A model generated the notes under the pieces. It saw only the letters and a program-made list of their open reading frames with translations. It searched no databases and was not told the origin of the DNA. A stretch of DNA of 64,000 nucleotides, taken from positions 108,194 to 172,193 of the forward strand of contig CADEGF010000004.1 of NCBI GenBank assembly GCA_902826815.1. Reading direction: 5' to 3'. Numbering within the stretch: position 1 is the first letter of the stretch; every line of letters starts with the position of its first letter. The translations under genes were made by a program, and so were the position numbers. Below are positions 14,136-26,323 of this stretch, in pieces. The stretch is from an uncultured Mycobacteriaceae bacterium (lineage in GTDB: Bacteria > Actinomycetota > Actinomycetes > Mycobacteriales > Mycobacteriaceae).

Positions 14136-15392
14136 GTGATCGACCTCAAACTCCTGCGTGAAAACCCGGATACGGTACGGGCGTCTCAACGCGCCCGCGG
14201 TGAGGATCCGGGCCTCGTCGACGCATTGCTCAAGGCCGATGCCGACCGTCGCGCCGCGGTCTCGGCCGCCGACAACCTGCGCGCCGAGCAGAAGGCGGCG
14301 AGCAAGAAGGTCGGTGCGGCGTCCAAGGAGGACAGGCCGGCCCTGCTCGAGCAGGCCAAGAAACTGGCCGAAACGGTCAAGGCCGCCGAGTCCGAGCAGG
14401 CCGATGCCGAAAAGGCGTTCACCGCGGCGCACATGGCGATTTCGAACGTCATCATCGACGGCGTGCCCGCGGGCGGCGAGGACGACTTCGCGGTTCTGGA
14501 CACCGTCGGCGAGCCTGCCGCCATCGCGGATCCGAAAGATCATGTGGCCCTTGGGGAATCGCTAGGGCTTTTCGATCTGGAACGCGGGGCCAAGGTGTCC
14601 GGCGCGCGCTTCTACTTCCTCACCGGATACGGCGCGCTGCTACAGCTCGGTCTGATGCAGCTCGCGGTCCGGCTCGCCACCGAGAACGGTTTCACGCTGA
14701 TCATTCCGCCGGTCCTTGTTAGGCCCGAGATCATGGAGGGCACCGGGTTCCTCGGCGCGCACAGCGAGGAGGTGTACCGGCTCGAGGCCGACGACCTCTA
14801 TCTCGTCGGCACCTCGGAGGTGCCGCTCGCCGGCTATCACTCCGACGAGATCCTCGACCTGTCCGACGGTCCGCGGCGCTACGCAGGCTGGTCGTCGTGC
14901 TTCCGGCGCGAGGCGGGCAGCCACGGCAAGGACACCCGCGGCATCATCAGAGTGCACCAGTTCGACAAGGTCGAGGGCTTTGTCTACTGCAAGCCGGAGG
15001 AGGCGGAGGCAGAACACCAGCGGCTGCTCGGCTGGGAGCGCCAGATGCTCGCGAACATCGAGGTGCCCTACCGCGTGATCGATATCGCCGCGGGGGATCT
15101 CGGCGCGTCCGCCGCGCGAAAGTACGACTGCGAGGCGTGGGTGCCGACCCAGCAGACCTACCGTGAGCTGACGTCGACGTCGAACTGCACGACGTTTCAG
15201 GCTCGCAGGCTGGCCATCCGGTACCGCGACGAGAACGGCAAGCCGCAGGCGGCCGCGACGCTGAACGGCACGTTGGCCACCACCCGCTGGCTGGTGGCGA
15301 TCCTGGAGAACCACCAGCAGCCCGACGGCAGCGTGCGGGTGCCAGAGGCGCTGGTGCCCTACGTCGGCGTCGAGGTGCTGGAACCCCGCTAA
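14136..15392 (+). CDS. serS: Seryl-tRNA synthetase
   Basis: The enzyme has 418 residues, close to the 419 I recall for M. tuberculosis, and charges tRNA-Ser. The N-terminal antiparallel coiled-coil arm (about residues 30-105, rich in Ala/Glu/Lys) binds the tRNA long arm. The class II core shows motif 2 ([20 protein letters not shown]) and motif 3 ([16 protein letters not shown]). GTG 14136 is chosen because the family begins at [10 protein letters not shown] and a -10 hexamer lies 7 nt upstream. The stop overlaps the convergent small gene by 4 bp. Confidence 0.97.
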   Translation: MIDLKLLRENPDTVRASQRARGEDPGLVDALLKADADRRAAVSAADNLRAEQKAASKKVGAASKEDRPALLEQAKKLAETVKAAESEQADAEKAFTAAHMAISNVIIDGVPAGGEDDFAVLDTVGEPAAIADPKDHVALGESLGLFDLERGAKVSGARFYFLTGYGALLQLGLMQLAVRLATENGFTLIIPPVLVRPEIMEGTGFLGAHSEEVYRLEADDLYLVGTSEVPLAGYHSDEILDLSDGPRRYAGWSSCFRREAGSHGKDTRGIIRVHQFDKVEGFVYCKPEEAEAEHQRLLGWERQMLANIEVPYRVIDIAAGDLGASAARKYDCEAWVPTQQTYRELTSTSNCTTFQARRLAIRYRDENGKPQAAATLNGTLATTRWLVAILENHQQPDGSVRVPEALVPYVGVEVLEPR

Positions 15393-15730
15393 CGCGACTC
15401 GAGCAGCTCGTCGAGCTTGGCGAGGAACTCCGTCGGTCGCTGCGGCGTGAAAGCCGGCTTCGGTTTGGCGCCGTCCACGTCGAGGGTCACCAGCGTCGAC
15501 TTGATCGGCCGCCACACGTCCAGCGGCAGCCAGCGGCGCAGATCCGAGCTGCCCCAGATGCGGAACCGCTGGGTCAGCAGCCCGAGTGGCTCGGTCTCGT
15601 ATCCGCGGATCGACCGCAGCGGAATGATTTTCGAGGTGCCGGACGGAAAGTGATAGCGCCGCAACGTGATCGCTTCTTCGTCGAGCTGGATCAGGCCGTC
15701 GTCGTAATACTGGCGCGGTGCGGCGCTCAC
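15389..15730 (-). CDS. Conserved small protein, possibly PH-domain-like
   Basis: This 113-residue soluble protein is rich in beta-strand-like alternation ([32 protein letters not shown]), which recalls bacterial PH-domain proteins. It has no recognised catalytic motif. Its start overlaps the stop of the metallo-beta-lactamase/Rieske gene by 4 bp, so it is the last gene of that operon. I recall an equivalent of similar size (Rv3819) at this place in M. tuberculosis. Function unknown. Confidence 0.75.
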   Translation of the reverse strand: MSAAPRQYYDDGLIQLDEEAITLRRYHFPSGTSKIIPLRSIRGYETEPLGLLTQRFRIWGSSDLRRWLPLDVWRPIKSTLVTLDVDGAKPKPAFTPQRPTEFLAKLDELLESR

Positions 15731-17277
15731 CGTCGCTCACACCTCAGCTCGTGGCCCTTGGACGTCAGGCACCGGCCGTTGTCGAGATTCCACTGCCAGC
15801 CGTGCAGATTGCAGGTCAACGTCGAACCCTCGACCACGCCGAACTTCGACAGGTCGGCCTTCAGGTGCGGGCATCGGCGCTGCATCAGGAAGCCGTCGAG
15901 TTCGATCGAGGCCGAATCGTCGTGCGCCTCGGCGAACCAGCCGTCGGCGTAGGCGATGCGCTCGTCGGTCAGGCACTTGAAGAACGTGTACAGGAACTCG
16001 TTGTAACCGCCTACCCGCCAGGCCTTGAAGCGTGTCGACAGGAAGATCGTGTTGACCCAGTCGGGCTCGTCGTCGCGGAGCACCGTTCGCACCAGCTCGG
16101 GTGCGATCTCGAAGCCGTAGCGGTACTTCTCATCCGGAATCGGTTCGCGGACAGCCCGTTTCGGGAAGTCCAATACCACCGTCTCAGCACCTATGCGAAG
16201 TTCGACCGGATAGCCGATCCCGTCGCAGATCTGGTCGCTCTGGCTCATGATGGGTTCTAAACGAACTCGTAACGGCTCGAGCAGCGACTCGCCTCCGGCG
16301 GGCGCCCAGCGCGCCTTCTCCGCGGCGAGCACCGGCGCCATCCGCTCGGCGTAGTCGGCGATGTAGTCGGCCTTGCCGGTGGTGAAGATGGCGTGCACGT
16401 CATCGTCGGGCAGCGGATGGTGCAGCGAATTCAACTGTGAGCCGGTGAAATCCGCGGTCGAACCGGGGATCAGCAGCAGCCCGCCGTGGTGGCCGTTGGC
16501 ACGCATCTGGTCGAGGAAGACCATCTGGTCGGGGAAGATGTTGGCTGGGTCGTCGTGGTCGTCGTTGAGGTCACGCAGTTCGGGATCAAGGAAGCACGGC
16601 GGACCGGCCGACGGCACCACCCAGGTCGCGCCGACCTGGCTGATGTACTGGCGGCAACGGTCCATCTGGCGCTGCCGCTTCTGCGTGCCGAACGCCTCCT
16701 TGGCGCGCGCGGGCATGTCGTAGACCATCGGATACCAGATCGCACCCGAGTACTGCAGCATGTGCACGTCCACCTGACCGAAGTCCGCGTGCACCACATC
16801 GAGGTCGACGGGCCTGGCGTCGTTCATGTTGAACGCGACGGTCTGACCGTCGTCGACCACCAGGCCGGAGTCGCCGATCGGACCGTCCGCCGGGGCGCGC
16901 AGCGCGATGATCATCACGTCGAGATCGCCCTTGGGGCCGCTGACCGTGTGCTTGACGGAGTCCGTCGTCTCGTAAAAGCGGTGGAAGCCAAGCTTTTCCA
17001 GCTCACGCTGCAGATCGGGCACCGGATAGTCGGGCAGGAGCACGACCGCGTCCTTGTTGACATGCGCGAGCAGGTTCTGCGGATCGAAATGGTCCTTGTG
17101 CAGATGTGAGACGTAGAGATAGTCGCAGTCGCCCAGCGCGTCCCAGTCCAGTCCGCTGTTGTCGGGGAACGGGAACCACGACGCGAAGTACGCCGGGTTC
17201 ACCCAGGGATCGCACAGGATGCTTCCAGCGCTGGTGTCGATGCGAAAACCGGCGTGGCCGACGCTGGTGACCTGCAC
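15727..17277 (-). CDS. Metallo-beta-lactamase / Rieske [2Fe-2S] fusion protein (Rv3818-like)
   Basis: The 516-residue protein joins two domains. Residues 1 to about 330 form a metallo-beta-lactamase fold (VGHAGFRIDT, the metal motif HLHKDH near residue 59). The C-terminal portion (about 440-510) has a complete Rieske cluster motif: CPHLKADLS and, 18 residues later, CNLHGWQWNL, giving the four ligands C-x-H and C-x2-H. This combination recalls CMP-Neu5Ac-hydroxylase-like proteins, but the substrate here is unknown. Its length equals that recalled for Rv3818. It starts with GTG 17277, 38 bp after the kinase-like gene, and is coupled to the small gene behind it. Confidence 0.85.
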   Translation of the reverse strand: MQVTSVGHAGFRIDTSAGSILCDPWVNPAYFASWFPFPDNSGLDWDALGDCDYLYVSHLHKDHFDPQNLLAHVNKDAVVLLPDYPVPDLQRELEKLGFHRFYETTDSVKHTVSGPKGDLDVMIIALRAPADGPIGDSGLVVDDGQTVAFNMNDARPVDLDVVHADFGQVDVHMLQYSGAIWYPMVYDMPARAKEAFGTQKRQRQMDRCRQYISQVGATWVVPSAGPPCFLDPELRDLNDDHDDPANIFPDQMVFLDQMRANGHHGGLLLIPGSTADFTGSQLNSLHHPLPDDDVHAIFTTGKADYIADYAERMAPVLAAEKARWAPAGGESLLEPLRVRLEPIMSQSDQICDGIGYPVELRIGAETVVLDFPKRAVREPIPDEKYRYGFEIAPELVRTVLRDDEPDWVNTIFLSTRFKAWRVGGYNEFLYTFFKCLTDERIAYADGWFAEAHDDSASIELDGFLMQRRCPHLKADLSKFGVVEGSTLTCNLHGWQWNLDNGRCLTSKGHELRCERR

Positions 17278-17315
17278 TTATTGCCTTCCTGCGGGGTTGG
17301 GGCTCGCAGGGGAGT

Positions 17316-17993
17316 TTAGTCCCAGCTGCGGCGGTAGTACGCCATGCGGCCGGTGTCGGCCGTCACTCCGTATGCGTCGAGCAGGACGGCCGCGAAACCG
17401 TCGGGGCCGTCGGTGGGGTAGTTCCAGTCCAGCGACATCGACGCGATCGCCAGATCGGCCCACCGGTCGGCGACCCCGAGCTCACCGAGGTCGACGTGAC
17501 CGAAGAAGGTGCCGTCGTCGGCCAACAAGGTGTTCGGTGCACAGGCGTCGCCGTGGCATACCACCAGCCGGTCGGCGGCCGGTGCGTCGGCGGGCACCCA
17601 GGACGGTCGGCCGAACGGGCAGTCCGCGACGGGCAGGATGTCGTGCAGGTGCCGCAGGCCGACTCCGATGGCGTGGGCCGCGACGCGGGGTTCGTCGACC
17701 CATCGCGGGTCCACCGCCGAGCGGGCGGGCAGGCCCGCCGTGTGCAACCAGCCGGGGCCTGCGGTCAGCACCTCGGGTACGGAAACGTAGCGCCAGGCCC
17801 AGTTCAGCCGATGCGCCTCAGCCACAAGCAGTCGCGCGTGTTCGCCGGGATAGACCTTCACGTACTCCGAACCGTCAGCGATCGAGAACGTCACCCCGCC
17901 GAGCTCGTTCACCCACCTCGCGCGCACAGGCCGACCAGCGGCGATGGCCGTGACGACCGACGGCACCGGCACGGGTTCGGTTGGGAACGTCAC
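17316..17993 (-). CDS. Aminoglycoside-phosphotransferase-fold protein (Rv3817-like)
   Basis: The protein has about 225 residues with the APH/choline-kinase catalytic motif VCHGDACAPNTLL (HGDxxxxN) and the Mg-binding Asp in FGHVDLGELGVADRWADLA. It should transfer a phosphate from ATP to a small hydroxylated substrate; the substrate is unknown and need not be an antibiotic. GTG 17993 is chosen because an upstream open frame would run antisense through the acyltransferase gene. It is the first gene of the operon with the MBL/Rieske fusion and is divergent, with 18 bp between, from the acyltransferase. Confidence 0.85.
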   Translation of the reverse strand: MTFPTEPVPVPSVVTAIAAGRPVRARWVNELGGVTFSIADGSEYVKVYPGEHARLLVAEAHRLNWAWRYVSVPEVLTAGPGWLHTAGLPARSAVDPRWVDEPRVAAHAIGVGLRHLHDILPVADCPFGRPSWVPADAPAADRLVVCHGDACAPNTLLADDGTFFGHVDLGELGVADRWADLAIASMSLDWNYPTDGPDGFAAVLLDAYGVTADTGRMAYYRRSWD

Positions 17994-17998
17994 GAGGC

Positions 17999-18011
17999 TA
18001 GGCTGCCAGGT
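17999..18011 (+). promoter_or_regulatory. Probable -10 element of the acyltransferase operon
   Basis: TAGGCT at 17999-18004 ends 7 nt before GTG 18012. The divergent kinase-like gene starts at 17993, so the two promoters must overlap, and each promoter region extends into the other gene. Confidence 0.45.
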
Positions 18012-18791
18012 GTGGAACCCGTCTACGGCACCGTGATTCAACTCGCCCGCGCCGCCTGGCGGTTGCAGGGCTTGAAGTTCACGGTGACGGGGGTGGAGAA
18101 CCTGCCGGTCACCGGTGGCGCCGTCGTGGCGATCAACCACACCAGCTACTTCGACTTCACCTTCGCCGGGCTGCCCGCCTACAAGCAGAAGCGCGGGCGC
18201 AAGGTGCGGTTCATGGCGAAGAAAGAAGTCTTCGACCACAAGATCACCGGCCCGATCATGCGCAGCCTTCGGCATATCGAGGTCGATCGGGTCAGCGGCG
18301 CGGCGTCGTTCGAGCAGGCCTGCGTACAGCTGAAGGAAGGCGAACTGGTCGGCGTGTACCCGGAGGCCACCATCAGCCGCAGCTTCGAGATCAAGGACTT
18401 CAAATCGGGTGCGGCCAGGATGGCGATCGCTGCCGACGTGCCGATCGTGCCGCACATCATCTGGGGCGCACAGCGCATCTGGACAAAGGGTCACCCCAAG
18501 AACCTGTGGCGGCCCAAGGTGCCGATCTCGGTGTGCGTCGGCGAACCGATCGCGCCGACCCTGCCTCCGACCGAGCTGACCGCACTGCTGCACTCGCGCA
18601 TGCAACACCTGCTCGAGCAGGTGCAGGACAATTACGGACCGCATCCGCCCGGCGAGTTCTGGGTGCCCCACCGGCTCGGTGGCGGGGCGCCGACGCTGGC
18701 CGAGGCGAATCAGATGGACGCCGATGAGGCCGCCGAGAAGGCCGCGCGCCGCCAAGAGCGGGGAGGCGACCCGGCTGGAGCCTCGGGATAG
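18012..18791 (+). CDS. PlsC-like 1-acylglycerol-phosphate acyltransferase (Rv3816c-like)
   Basis: The 259-residue protein has the PlsC acyltransferase motifs: NHTSYFDF (NHx4D-type, catalytic His), a basic EVDRVSG block, YPEATISRSF (motif III, EGTxS-like) and VPHIIWG (motif IV). It transfers an acyl chain to a lysophospholipid or a related glycerol-lipid acceptor at the inner membrane. The length equals that recalled for Rv3816c. The start is GTG behind a leaderless -10 hexamer. It lies 4 bp upstream of its paralogue and probably shares its transcript. Confidence 0.88.
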   Translation: MEPVYGTVIQLARAAWRLQGLKFTVTGVENLPVTGGAVVAINHTSYFDFTFAGLPAYKQKRGRKVRFMAKKEVFDHKITGPIMRSLRHIEVDRVSGAASFEQACVQLKEGELVGVYPEATISRSFEIKDFKSGAARMAIAADVPIVPHIIWGAQRIWTKGHPKNLWRPKVPISVCVGEPIAPTLPPTELTALLHSRMQHLLEQVQDNYGPHPPGEFWVPHRLGGGAPTLAEANQMDADEAAEKAARRQERGGDPAGASG

Positions 18792-18795
18792 CGCG

Positions 18796-19542
18796 ATGGA
18801 ACCGGTTTTCCGCACGCTGGAGATCGCCTGCAGCACGGGCGTTGCCGTATCCGGAACCCGCATCACCTATCACGGGTTGGAGAACATTCCCGAGCGCGGT
18901 GGCGCGGTGATCGCGATCAACCACACCAGCTATCTGGACTGGATGCCGGCCGCGCTGGCCGCCTACAAGCGGCACCGGCGGCTGCGCTTCATGATCAAGC
19001 AGGAGATGGCGGAAGTGAAGATCGTCGACTTCCTGATCAGGCACACCGGGACGATCCCGGTGGACCGCAAGGCGGGTGCGGGCGCGTACGCCGTCGCGGT
19101 CGACCGGTTGCGTGAGGGCGAGCTCGTCGCCGTTTACCCGGAGGCCACCATCAGCCGCAGCTTCGAGCTCAAGGAGTTCAAGACGGGGGCGGCCCGGATG
19201 GCGATCGACGCGCAGGTGCCGATCATCCCGCTGATCGTCTGGGGTGCGCACCGGCGGTGGACCAAGGATCGTCCCCGCAAGCTCGGCCGGGCGAAGATCC
19301 CGTTCACCGTCATGGTGGGCGCTCCGCTGCCGCCGTCCGAGACTGTCGAGCGGACCGACGCCGCGATGCGGGAGGCGATGACGGCGCTGCTGCGCGAGGC
19401 CCAGGAGTCCTACGAGCATCCGGCGGGGGCGTATTGGGTGCCCCGGCGGATGGGTGGGTCCGCGCCGACACCCGAGGAAGCGAAGGTCCTCGACGAGGCC
19501 GAGCTGGCCGCCCGCGCCCGCAAGGAACAGAAGGCCGAGTGA
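18796..19542 (+). CDS. PlsC-like acyltransferase paralogue (Rv3815c-like)
   Basis: The 248-residue protein is a close paralogue of the preceding gene product: NHTSYLDW, PVDRKAG, YPEATISRSFELKEFK and VPIIPLIVWG occur in the same order. The shared YPEATISRSFE block and the tandem position point to a local duplication. M. tuberculosis has three such genes here as I recall (Rv3814c-Rv3816c), while this window has two. The exact lipid substrate is unknown. The stop overlaps the HAD gene by 4 bp (GTGA). Confidence 0.87.
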   Translation: MEPVFRTLEIACSTGVAVSGTRITYHGLENIPERGGAVIAINHTSYLDWMPAALAAYKRHRRLRFMIKQEMAEVKIVDFLIRHTGTIPVDRKAGAGAYAVAVDRLREGELVAVYPEATISRSFELKEFKTGAARMAIDAQVPIIPLIVWGAHRRWTKDRPRKLGRAKIPFTVMVGAPLPPSETVERTDAAMREAMTALLREAQESYEHPAGAYWVPRRMGGSAPTPEEAKVLDEAELAARARKEQKAE

Positions 19543-20351
19543 CGCCAGCGCTGATCGCGAGCGACGTGGACGGCACGCTGCTCGATGACGAAGAGACCAT
19601 CACCCCACGCACCCGTAGCGCAGTGCTCGCCGCGGTGGACGCGGGCACCCGGTTCGTGCTCGCGACGGGCCGGCCGCCGCGCTGGGTGCAACCCGTCGTC
19701 GACGCGCTGGGTTTCGCGCCGATGGCGGTATGTGCGAACGGTGCGGTGATCTACGACCCGGCCACCGATCGCATCCTGTCGGCACGGACGCTGTCGGCAG
19801 ACCAGCTTGGTGAGCTCGCCGAGATCGCCACCCGGGTCATTCCGGGCTCGGGCCTTGCGGTCGAGCGGGTGGGCCGAAGCGCCCACGACGCGGCCACTCC
19901 GCAGTTCGTCAGCTCGCCGGGATACGAGCACGCATGGCTCAACCCCGACAACACCGAGGTGTCCGTCGAGGATCTGCTCGGCGCGCCAGCGATCAAGCTG
20001 CTGATCCGCAAGGCGGGCGTGCGCAGTTCGGAAATGGCCGCCGTACTAGCCAAACATGTTGGGCTGCAAGGCGATATCACCTACTCGACCAACAACGGCC
20101 TCATCGAGGTGGTACCGCTTGGCATCAGCAAGGCCACCGGCGTCGAAGAGGTGGCGCGGCCATACGACATCACCGCCGAGGATGTGGTGGCGTTCGGCGA
20201 TATGCCCAACGACATCCCGATGTTGCGGTGGGCAGGCCTCGGCGTTGCGATGGGAAACGCCCACCCCGAGGCGGTCGAGGCGGCCGACGAGGTCACCGCG
20301 CCGAACACCGACGACGGACTGGCCCGTGTGCTGGAACGCTGGTGGAGCTGA
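19539..20351 (+). CDS. Cof-type HAD-superfamily phosphatase (Rv3813c-like)
   Basis: The 270-residue protein has HAD motif I (IASDVDGTLLDD; Asp nucleophile and acid), motif II Thr in LATGRPPRW, a Lys in the KATGVEE region and motif IV (VVAFGDMPNDIPML). A large C2 cap sits between motifs II and III, as in Cof/YidA sugar-phosphate phosphatases. GTG 19539 overlaps the stop of the acyltransferase gene, so this is the third gene of one operon. It ends immediately before the convergent amidase gene. The natural substrate is unknown. Confidence 0.88.
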   Translation: MTPALIASDVDGTLLDDEETITPRTRSAVLAAVDAGTRFVLATGRPPRWVQPVVDALGFAPMAVCANGAVIYDPATDRILSARTLSADQLGELAEIATRVIPGSGLAVERVGRSAHDAATPQFVSSPGYEHAWLNPDNTEVSVEDLLGAPAIKLLIRKAGVRSSEMAAVLAKHVGLQGDITYSTNNGLIEVVPLGISKATGVEEVARPYDITAEDVVAFGDMPNDIPMLRWAGLGVAMGNAHPEAVEAADEVTAPNTDDGLARVLERWWS

Positions 20352-21962
20352 TCAGCTGGGATCGATGGGTTTGATCCGCTCGAGCTGAACCGGCGCGTCA
20401 TCGGACGGTGGCGGCAGCTCCTCGGAAACCGCGTCGATAACCCTTGTGACGGTGCCGTTTTCGCGGTCGAAGTTCAGCGTGCCGTGCTGGAAGTTCTGCA
20501 CGATCCACAGTGGCTCGGCAATCTCGCCACTGGTCGGCAGGCCCAGTGCACCGCGCTCATAGCCGAGTGAACCCCACGCCTGGTAGATCGCTCCGGTGAG
20601 GGGTTCTGCGCCGCTCTCCGGCGACCAGTAGACAGCGCCCCGCTCGAAGGTGGCGTAGCGGGCGGTGCCTTCGCCGGCGGCCTCCGGCGAACGCGGCGCG
20701 CCGAGCGCGCTGTTGTCCCCGCCGAGCCTCTCCCACTTGGCGAGGATCGCACCGCCGCGCAGCATGTCCTTCAGGCTCGGGGGCGGCAGCGGCTCGTTGA
20801 AACGCGCTGCGATGTCGCGGATCTGGTCCATCGCCGCATAGGCCGCGTTCCCGGGGCAATCCGTGTTCCCGACGTCGCGGTGGGTGAAGATCGACGGCAG
20901 GGTCGGTGTCGCACCCTTGGGAAAGTGAGTGAAGGAGCCGCCGTCGGAGGTCAAAACGACTGTGCCCCTTGGGTCGACGCGGTCGATACCGAGCCGCCAC
21001 CCGAGCAGCCGCCCGACCGTGCGCAGCTGGATCGGTGTCGGCGGCACCAGGTCGAAGTTGCCGAGCATCGCCACACCCCAGGTGTTCTTGTTGAACCCGC
21101 CGGTGTGGGCGCCCTCGACCGGTCGGTCCATCCCGCCTGCACGGCCCTCGAACACCTGACCGTACTTGTCGACCAGTGCGTTGTAGGCGATGTCGCACCA
21201 GCCGAGGGTGCGGGTGTGATACGCGTAGATCGATCGCACGATCGCCGCGGAATCCTGTGGCCCGTAGTCGTTGCTTCCCGCGGTGTGGTGCACGATTCCC
21301 GCCCGCACCCCGTCGTCGTACACGGTGTTGGGGCACTTCATCGACTCGTCGGCACCCCATTGCGCGCGGGTGATGACGTTCGGCGGCTGACCGGGCGGGG
21401 TAACGGCGTTGGGCAGCGGCACGTCGATCGGCGCCCGCGGCGGGCTGATCAGAACGGCGTTGACGTTCTGGCCGAACGGCTGATTGGTGTTGGCGGGCAG
21501 GTAGCCGAGGTCGTGATCGGTCGGCCCGGCCTCGACGGGTTTCTGCGGGGCAGATGCCGTCGTGCCGCCTGGGCGGTTCACCGCGATCTGCACCGTGGTG
21601 GTGAGACCGACGAATACGGGCTCTGTGCCGCGCGGTGCGGTCGACGCATCGCCGACGCCGTCGAGGTTCTCGGCCGCGTACCAGGGTCCCCACGAGCCGT
21701 CGGGCTTCTTGGCGCGCACCCTGGCCGAGGTCTCGCTGAGGTCGGCTGCAGTCACCGCGACGAGGGAGAACGGGGTGTCCTGGTGGATCTCACGGATCGT
21801 CTCGCCGCCACCGATGCCTGTCAGCGGCTGTTGAGTCAGCTGGGTCTGCTCGGCGAGCGGGCGCCGGTCCTCGTCGAACGGTGTGCTCGGAAGCGCCCAC
21901 GGAAGGATCACCACGGTCCCTGCGATCGCGGTGAGGAGCATCGGGTGTCGACGAGACGGCAC
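20352..21962 (-). CDS. Secreted peptidoglycan-recognition N-acetylmuramoyl-L-alanine amidase (Rv3811-like)
   Basis: The protein has 536 residues. A short basic start and hydrophobic segment (MLLTAIAGTVVILPWALP) form a signal sequence or anchor. The PGRP/amidase_2 domain (about 185-380) shows RAQWGADE, GIVHHTAGSNDY (zinc His), YNALVDKYGQVFEGRAGG and FTHRDVGNTDCPG (second His and Cys zinc ligands). The C-terminal 130 residues carry LGFP-type repeats (LGAPRSPEA, GALGLPTSGE) that bind cell-wall arabinogalactan in corynebacterial homologues. It cleaves or senses peptidoglycan stem peptides outside the membrane. The start may be Met1 or Met8. Confidence 0.9.
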   Translation of the reverse strand: MPSRRHPMLLTAIAGTVVILPWALPSTPFDEDRRPLAEQTQLTQQPLTGIGGGETIREIHQDTPFSLVAVTAADLSETSARVRAKKPDGSWGPWYAAENLDGVGDASTAPRGTEPVFVGLTTTVQIAVNRPGGTTASAPQKPVEAGPTDHDLGYLPANTNQPFGQNVNAVLISPPRAPIDVPLPNAVTPPGQPPNVITRAQWGADESMKCPNTVYDDGVRAGIVHHTAGSNDYGPQDSAAIVRSIYAYHTRTLGWCDIAYNALVDKYGQVFEGRAGGMDRPVEGAHTGGFNKNTWGVAMLGNFDLVPPTPIQLRTVGRLLGWRLGIDRVDPRGTVVLTSDGGSFTHFPKGATPTLPSIFTHRDVGNTDCPGNAAYAAMDQIRDIAARFNEPLPPPSLKDMLRGGAILAKWERLGGDNSALGAPRSPEAAGEGTARYATFERGAVYWSPESGAEPLTGAIYQAWGSLGYERGALGLPTSGEIAEPLWIVQNFQHGTLNFDRENGTVTRVIDAVSEELPPPSDDAPVQLERIKPIDPS

Positions 21963-22030
21963 GGACTGATGTTACGTATGAGTCAGTTGTTACCAGTGTT
22001 CCGACACGGCCTGACCGCTCACAAACCTGC

Positions 22031-22072
22031 AACGGCGCCGCAGAACCCGCCACTTGGCTCTGCGGCGCCGTT
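22031..22072. terminator. Strong hairpin downstream of erp
   Basis: A perfect 14-bp inverted repeat, AACGGCGCCGCAGA and its complement (arms 22031-22044 and 22059-22072), has a 14-nt loop and lies 11 bp after the erp stop. No clear T-tract follows on the erp strand, which is common for mycobacterial terminators. It may also protect the transcript 3' end. Confidence 0.75.
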
Positions 22073-22083
22073 TAGGGGCAGGT

Positions 22084-23010
22084 CTATCCGGCGGGTGCCG
22101 GCGGAGGGGGCACGGGTGCGGGCGGTACGGCCGCCGCGGGGGCCTTCATCGCCGACGTGATCATCGGCATCACCACGCCCTTGAGCAGATCGATCGCCTG
22201 GCCTGCGCCCAACTGCTGGGCGGCGCTGCTGAGATCGCCGAACAGGCCGCCGCCGCCGGTGCTGGCCGCTGGCATCGCGCCGAGGCCGAGACCTGGATCG
22301 CCACCGAGGATCGGGTAGGTGCCCGCGGAATCGAGTCCGATCGGGGCTGAGATCGGCACCTCGCCCGGTGCGGGCAGGCCCGCGGCGTTCGAGATCGGCG
22401 TTGTCCCAAGCGCATCGAGACCGGCCACCGGCGGTGTCGTCAGACCGCCGGGAAGCGCTCCGGTCGGGCTGGTCAACGCCGGATTCGTGAGCGCCGGGTT
22501 GGCAGCGGCCGTCGCGTCACCCGCCAGCCCCGGCAATCCTGCCGGGCCGCCCGGTGTCGGAAGCGCCGGCTCCGTCAGCGCCGGGTTGGCCAGTGCGGGG
22601 TCGGCCAGCGCAGTGGCTGCCGCCGCAGGGTCGGTGCCGAGTGCCGGAGTGGTCAGGCCAGGCGTCAGCGCGGGACTGGTCAGGCCGGGTGACGTCAGAC
22701 CAGGTGAGGTCAGACCGGGCGAGGCGAGGCTGCCGGGAGCGGTCAGCGCCGCGGGCATCCCGGCGTCCGCGCCGGTCAGCGAGGTCGGCATCGCGGGCAG
22801 GTTGATGCCGAACTGCGACAACCCTTGCGACAGAGCAGACATCAGCTCATTGGGCAGATCGGTGACCATGGCGGCCGACTGGAACTCACGCGGTTGTGGC
22901 GCGGGCTTTGTCATGTCGGAGATGGCGGAAACTGCAAATGGACTCACGACGGCCAGGGCGGCGACTGCGCTCGTGGCTGTCGAGAGCCTGCGTCGACGTC
23001 GGTTAGGCAC
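22084..23010 (-). CDS. erp: Exported repetitive protein Erp (PirG)
   Basis: The protein has 308 residues from GTG 23010, which follows GAGGAGA closely. The basic RRRRRLST start and hydrophobic stretch AVAALAVVSPFAV form a signal peptide. The middle is a low-complexity region of PGLTS and related PALT units, the hallmark of Erp. The C-terminus has a Gly-rich hydrophobic segment and a Pro/Ala tail. Erp is a surface protein needed for normal envelope function and, in pathogens, for virulence. It sits beside the glf operon as in M. tuberculosis (Rv3810-Rv3809c). Repeat number and composition differ between species. Confidence 0.92.
   Translation of the reverse strand: MPNRRRRRLSTATSAVAALAVVSPFAVSAISDMTKPAPQPREFQSAAMVTDLPNELMSALSQGLSQFGINLPAMPTSLTGADAGMPAALTAPGSLASPGLTSPGLTSPGLTSPALTPGLTTPALGTDPAAAATALADPALANPALTEPALPTPGGPAGLPGLAGDATAAANPALTNPALTSPTGALPGGLTTPPVAGLDALGTTPISNAAGLPAPGEVPISAPIGLDSAGTYPILGGDPGLGLGAMPAASTGGGGLFGDLSSAAQQLGAGQAIDLLKGVVMPMITSAMKAPAAAVPPAPVPPPPAPAG
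22650..22735. repeat. PGLTS-type coding repeats in erp
   Basis: Degenerate 15-bp units encode tandem Pro-Gly-Leu-Thr-Ser on the minus strand (three in a row, then PALTPGLTTPAL). They are the characteristic Erp repeats and are prone to copy-number change. Confidence 0.7.
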
Positions 23011-23126
23011 GGAAGTCTCCTCAATACATGGACTGCGTGGGTGGAGCCGGTACGTGAACGATGTTACTGCTGTGACTAGTGGGTCTAGAGTGACGAGATG
23101 CAATTGTGAGCGAATCGCGACCTTGA

Positions 23127-26315
<3,189 letters not shown>

Positions 26316-26323
<8 letters not shown>

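Noticed and set aside
14046-14543. N-terminal extension of the Rv3835-like frame into serS
   Set aside because: The extension is antisense to the seryl-tRNA synthetase arm. The membrane segment and family start fit ATG 14045.
17316-17993. Aminoglycoside resistance gene
   Set aside because: Only the general kinase fold is visible. The conserved position in mycobacteria suggests a housekeeping substrate rather than an antibiotic.
20880-22160. 426-codon open frame opposite the PGRP amidase gene
   Set aside because: It is antisense to a gene with clear zinc-amidase motifs and has no recognisable domain or ribosome-binding site.
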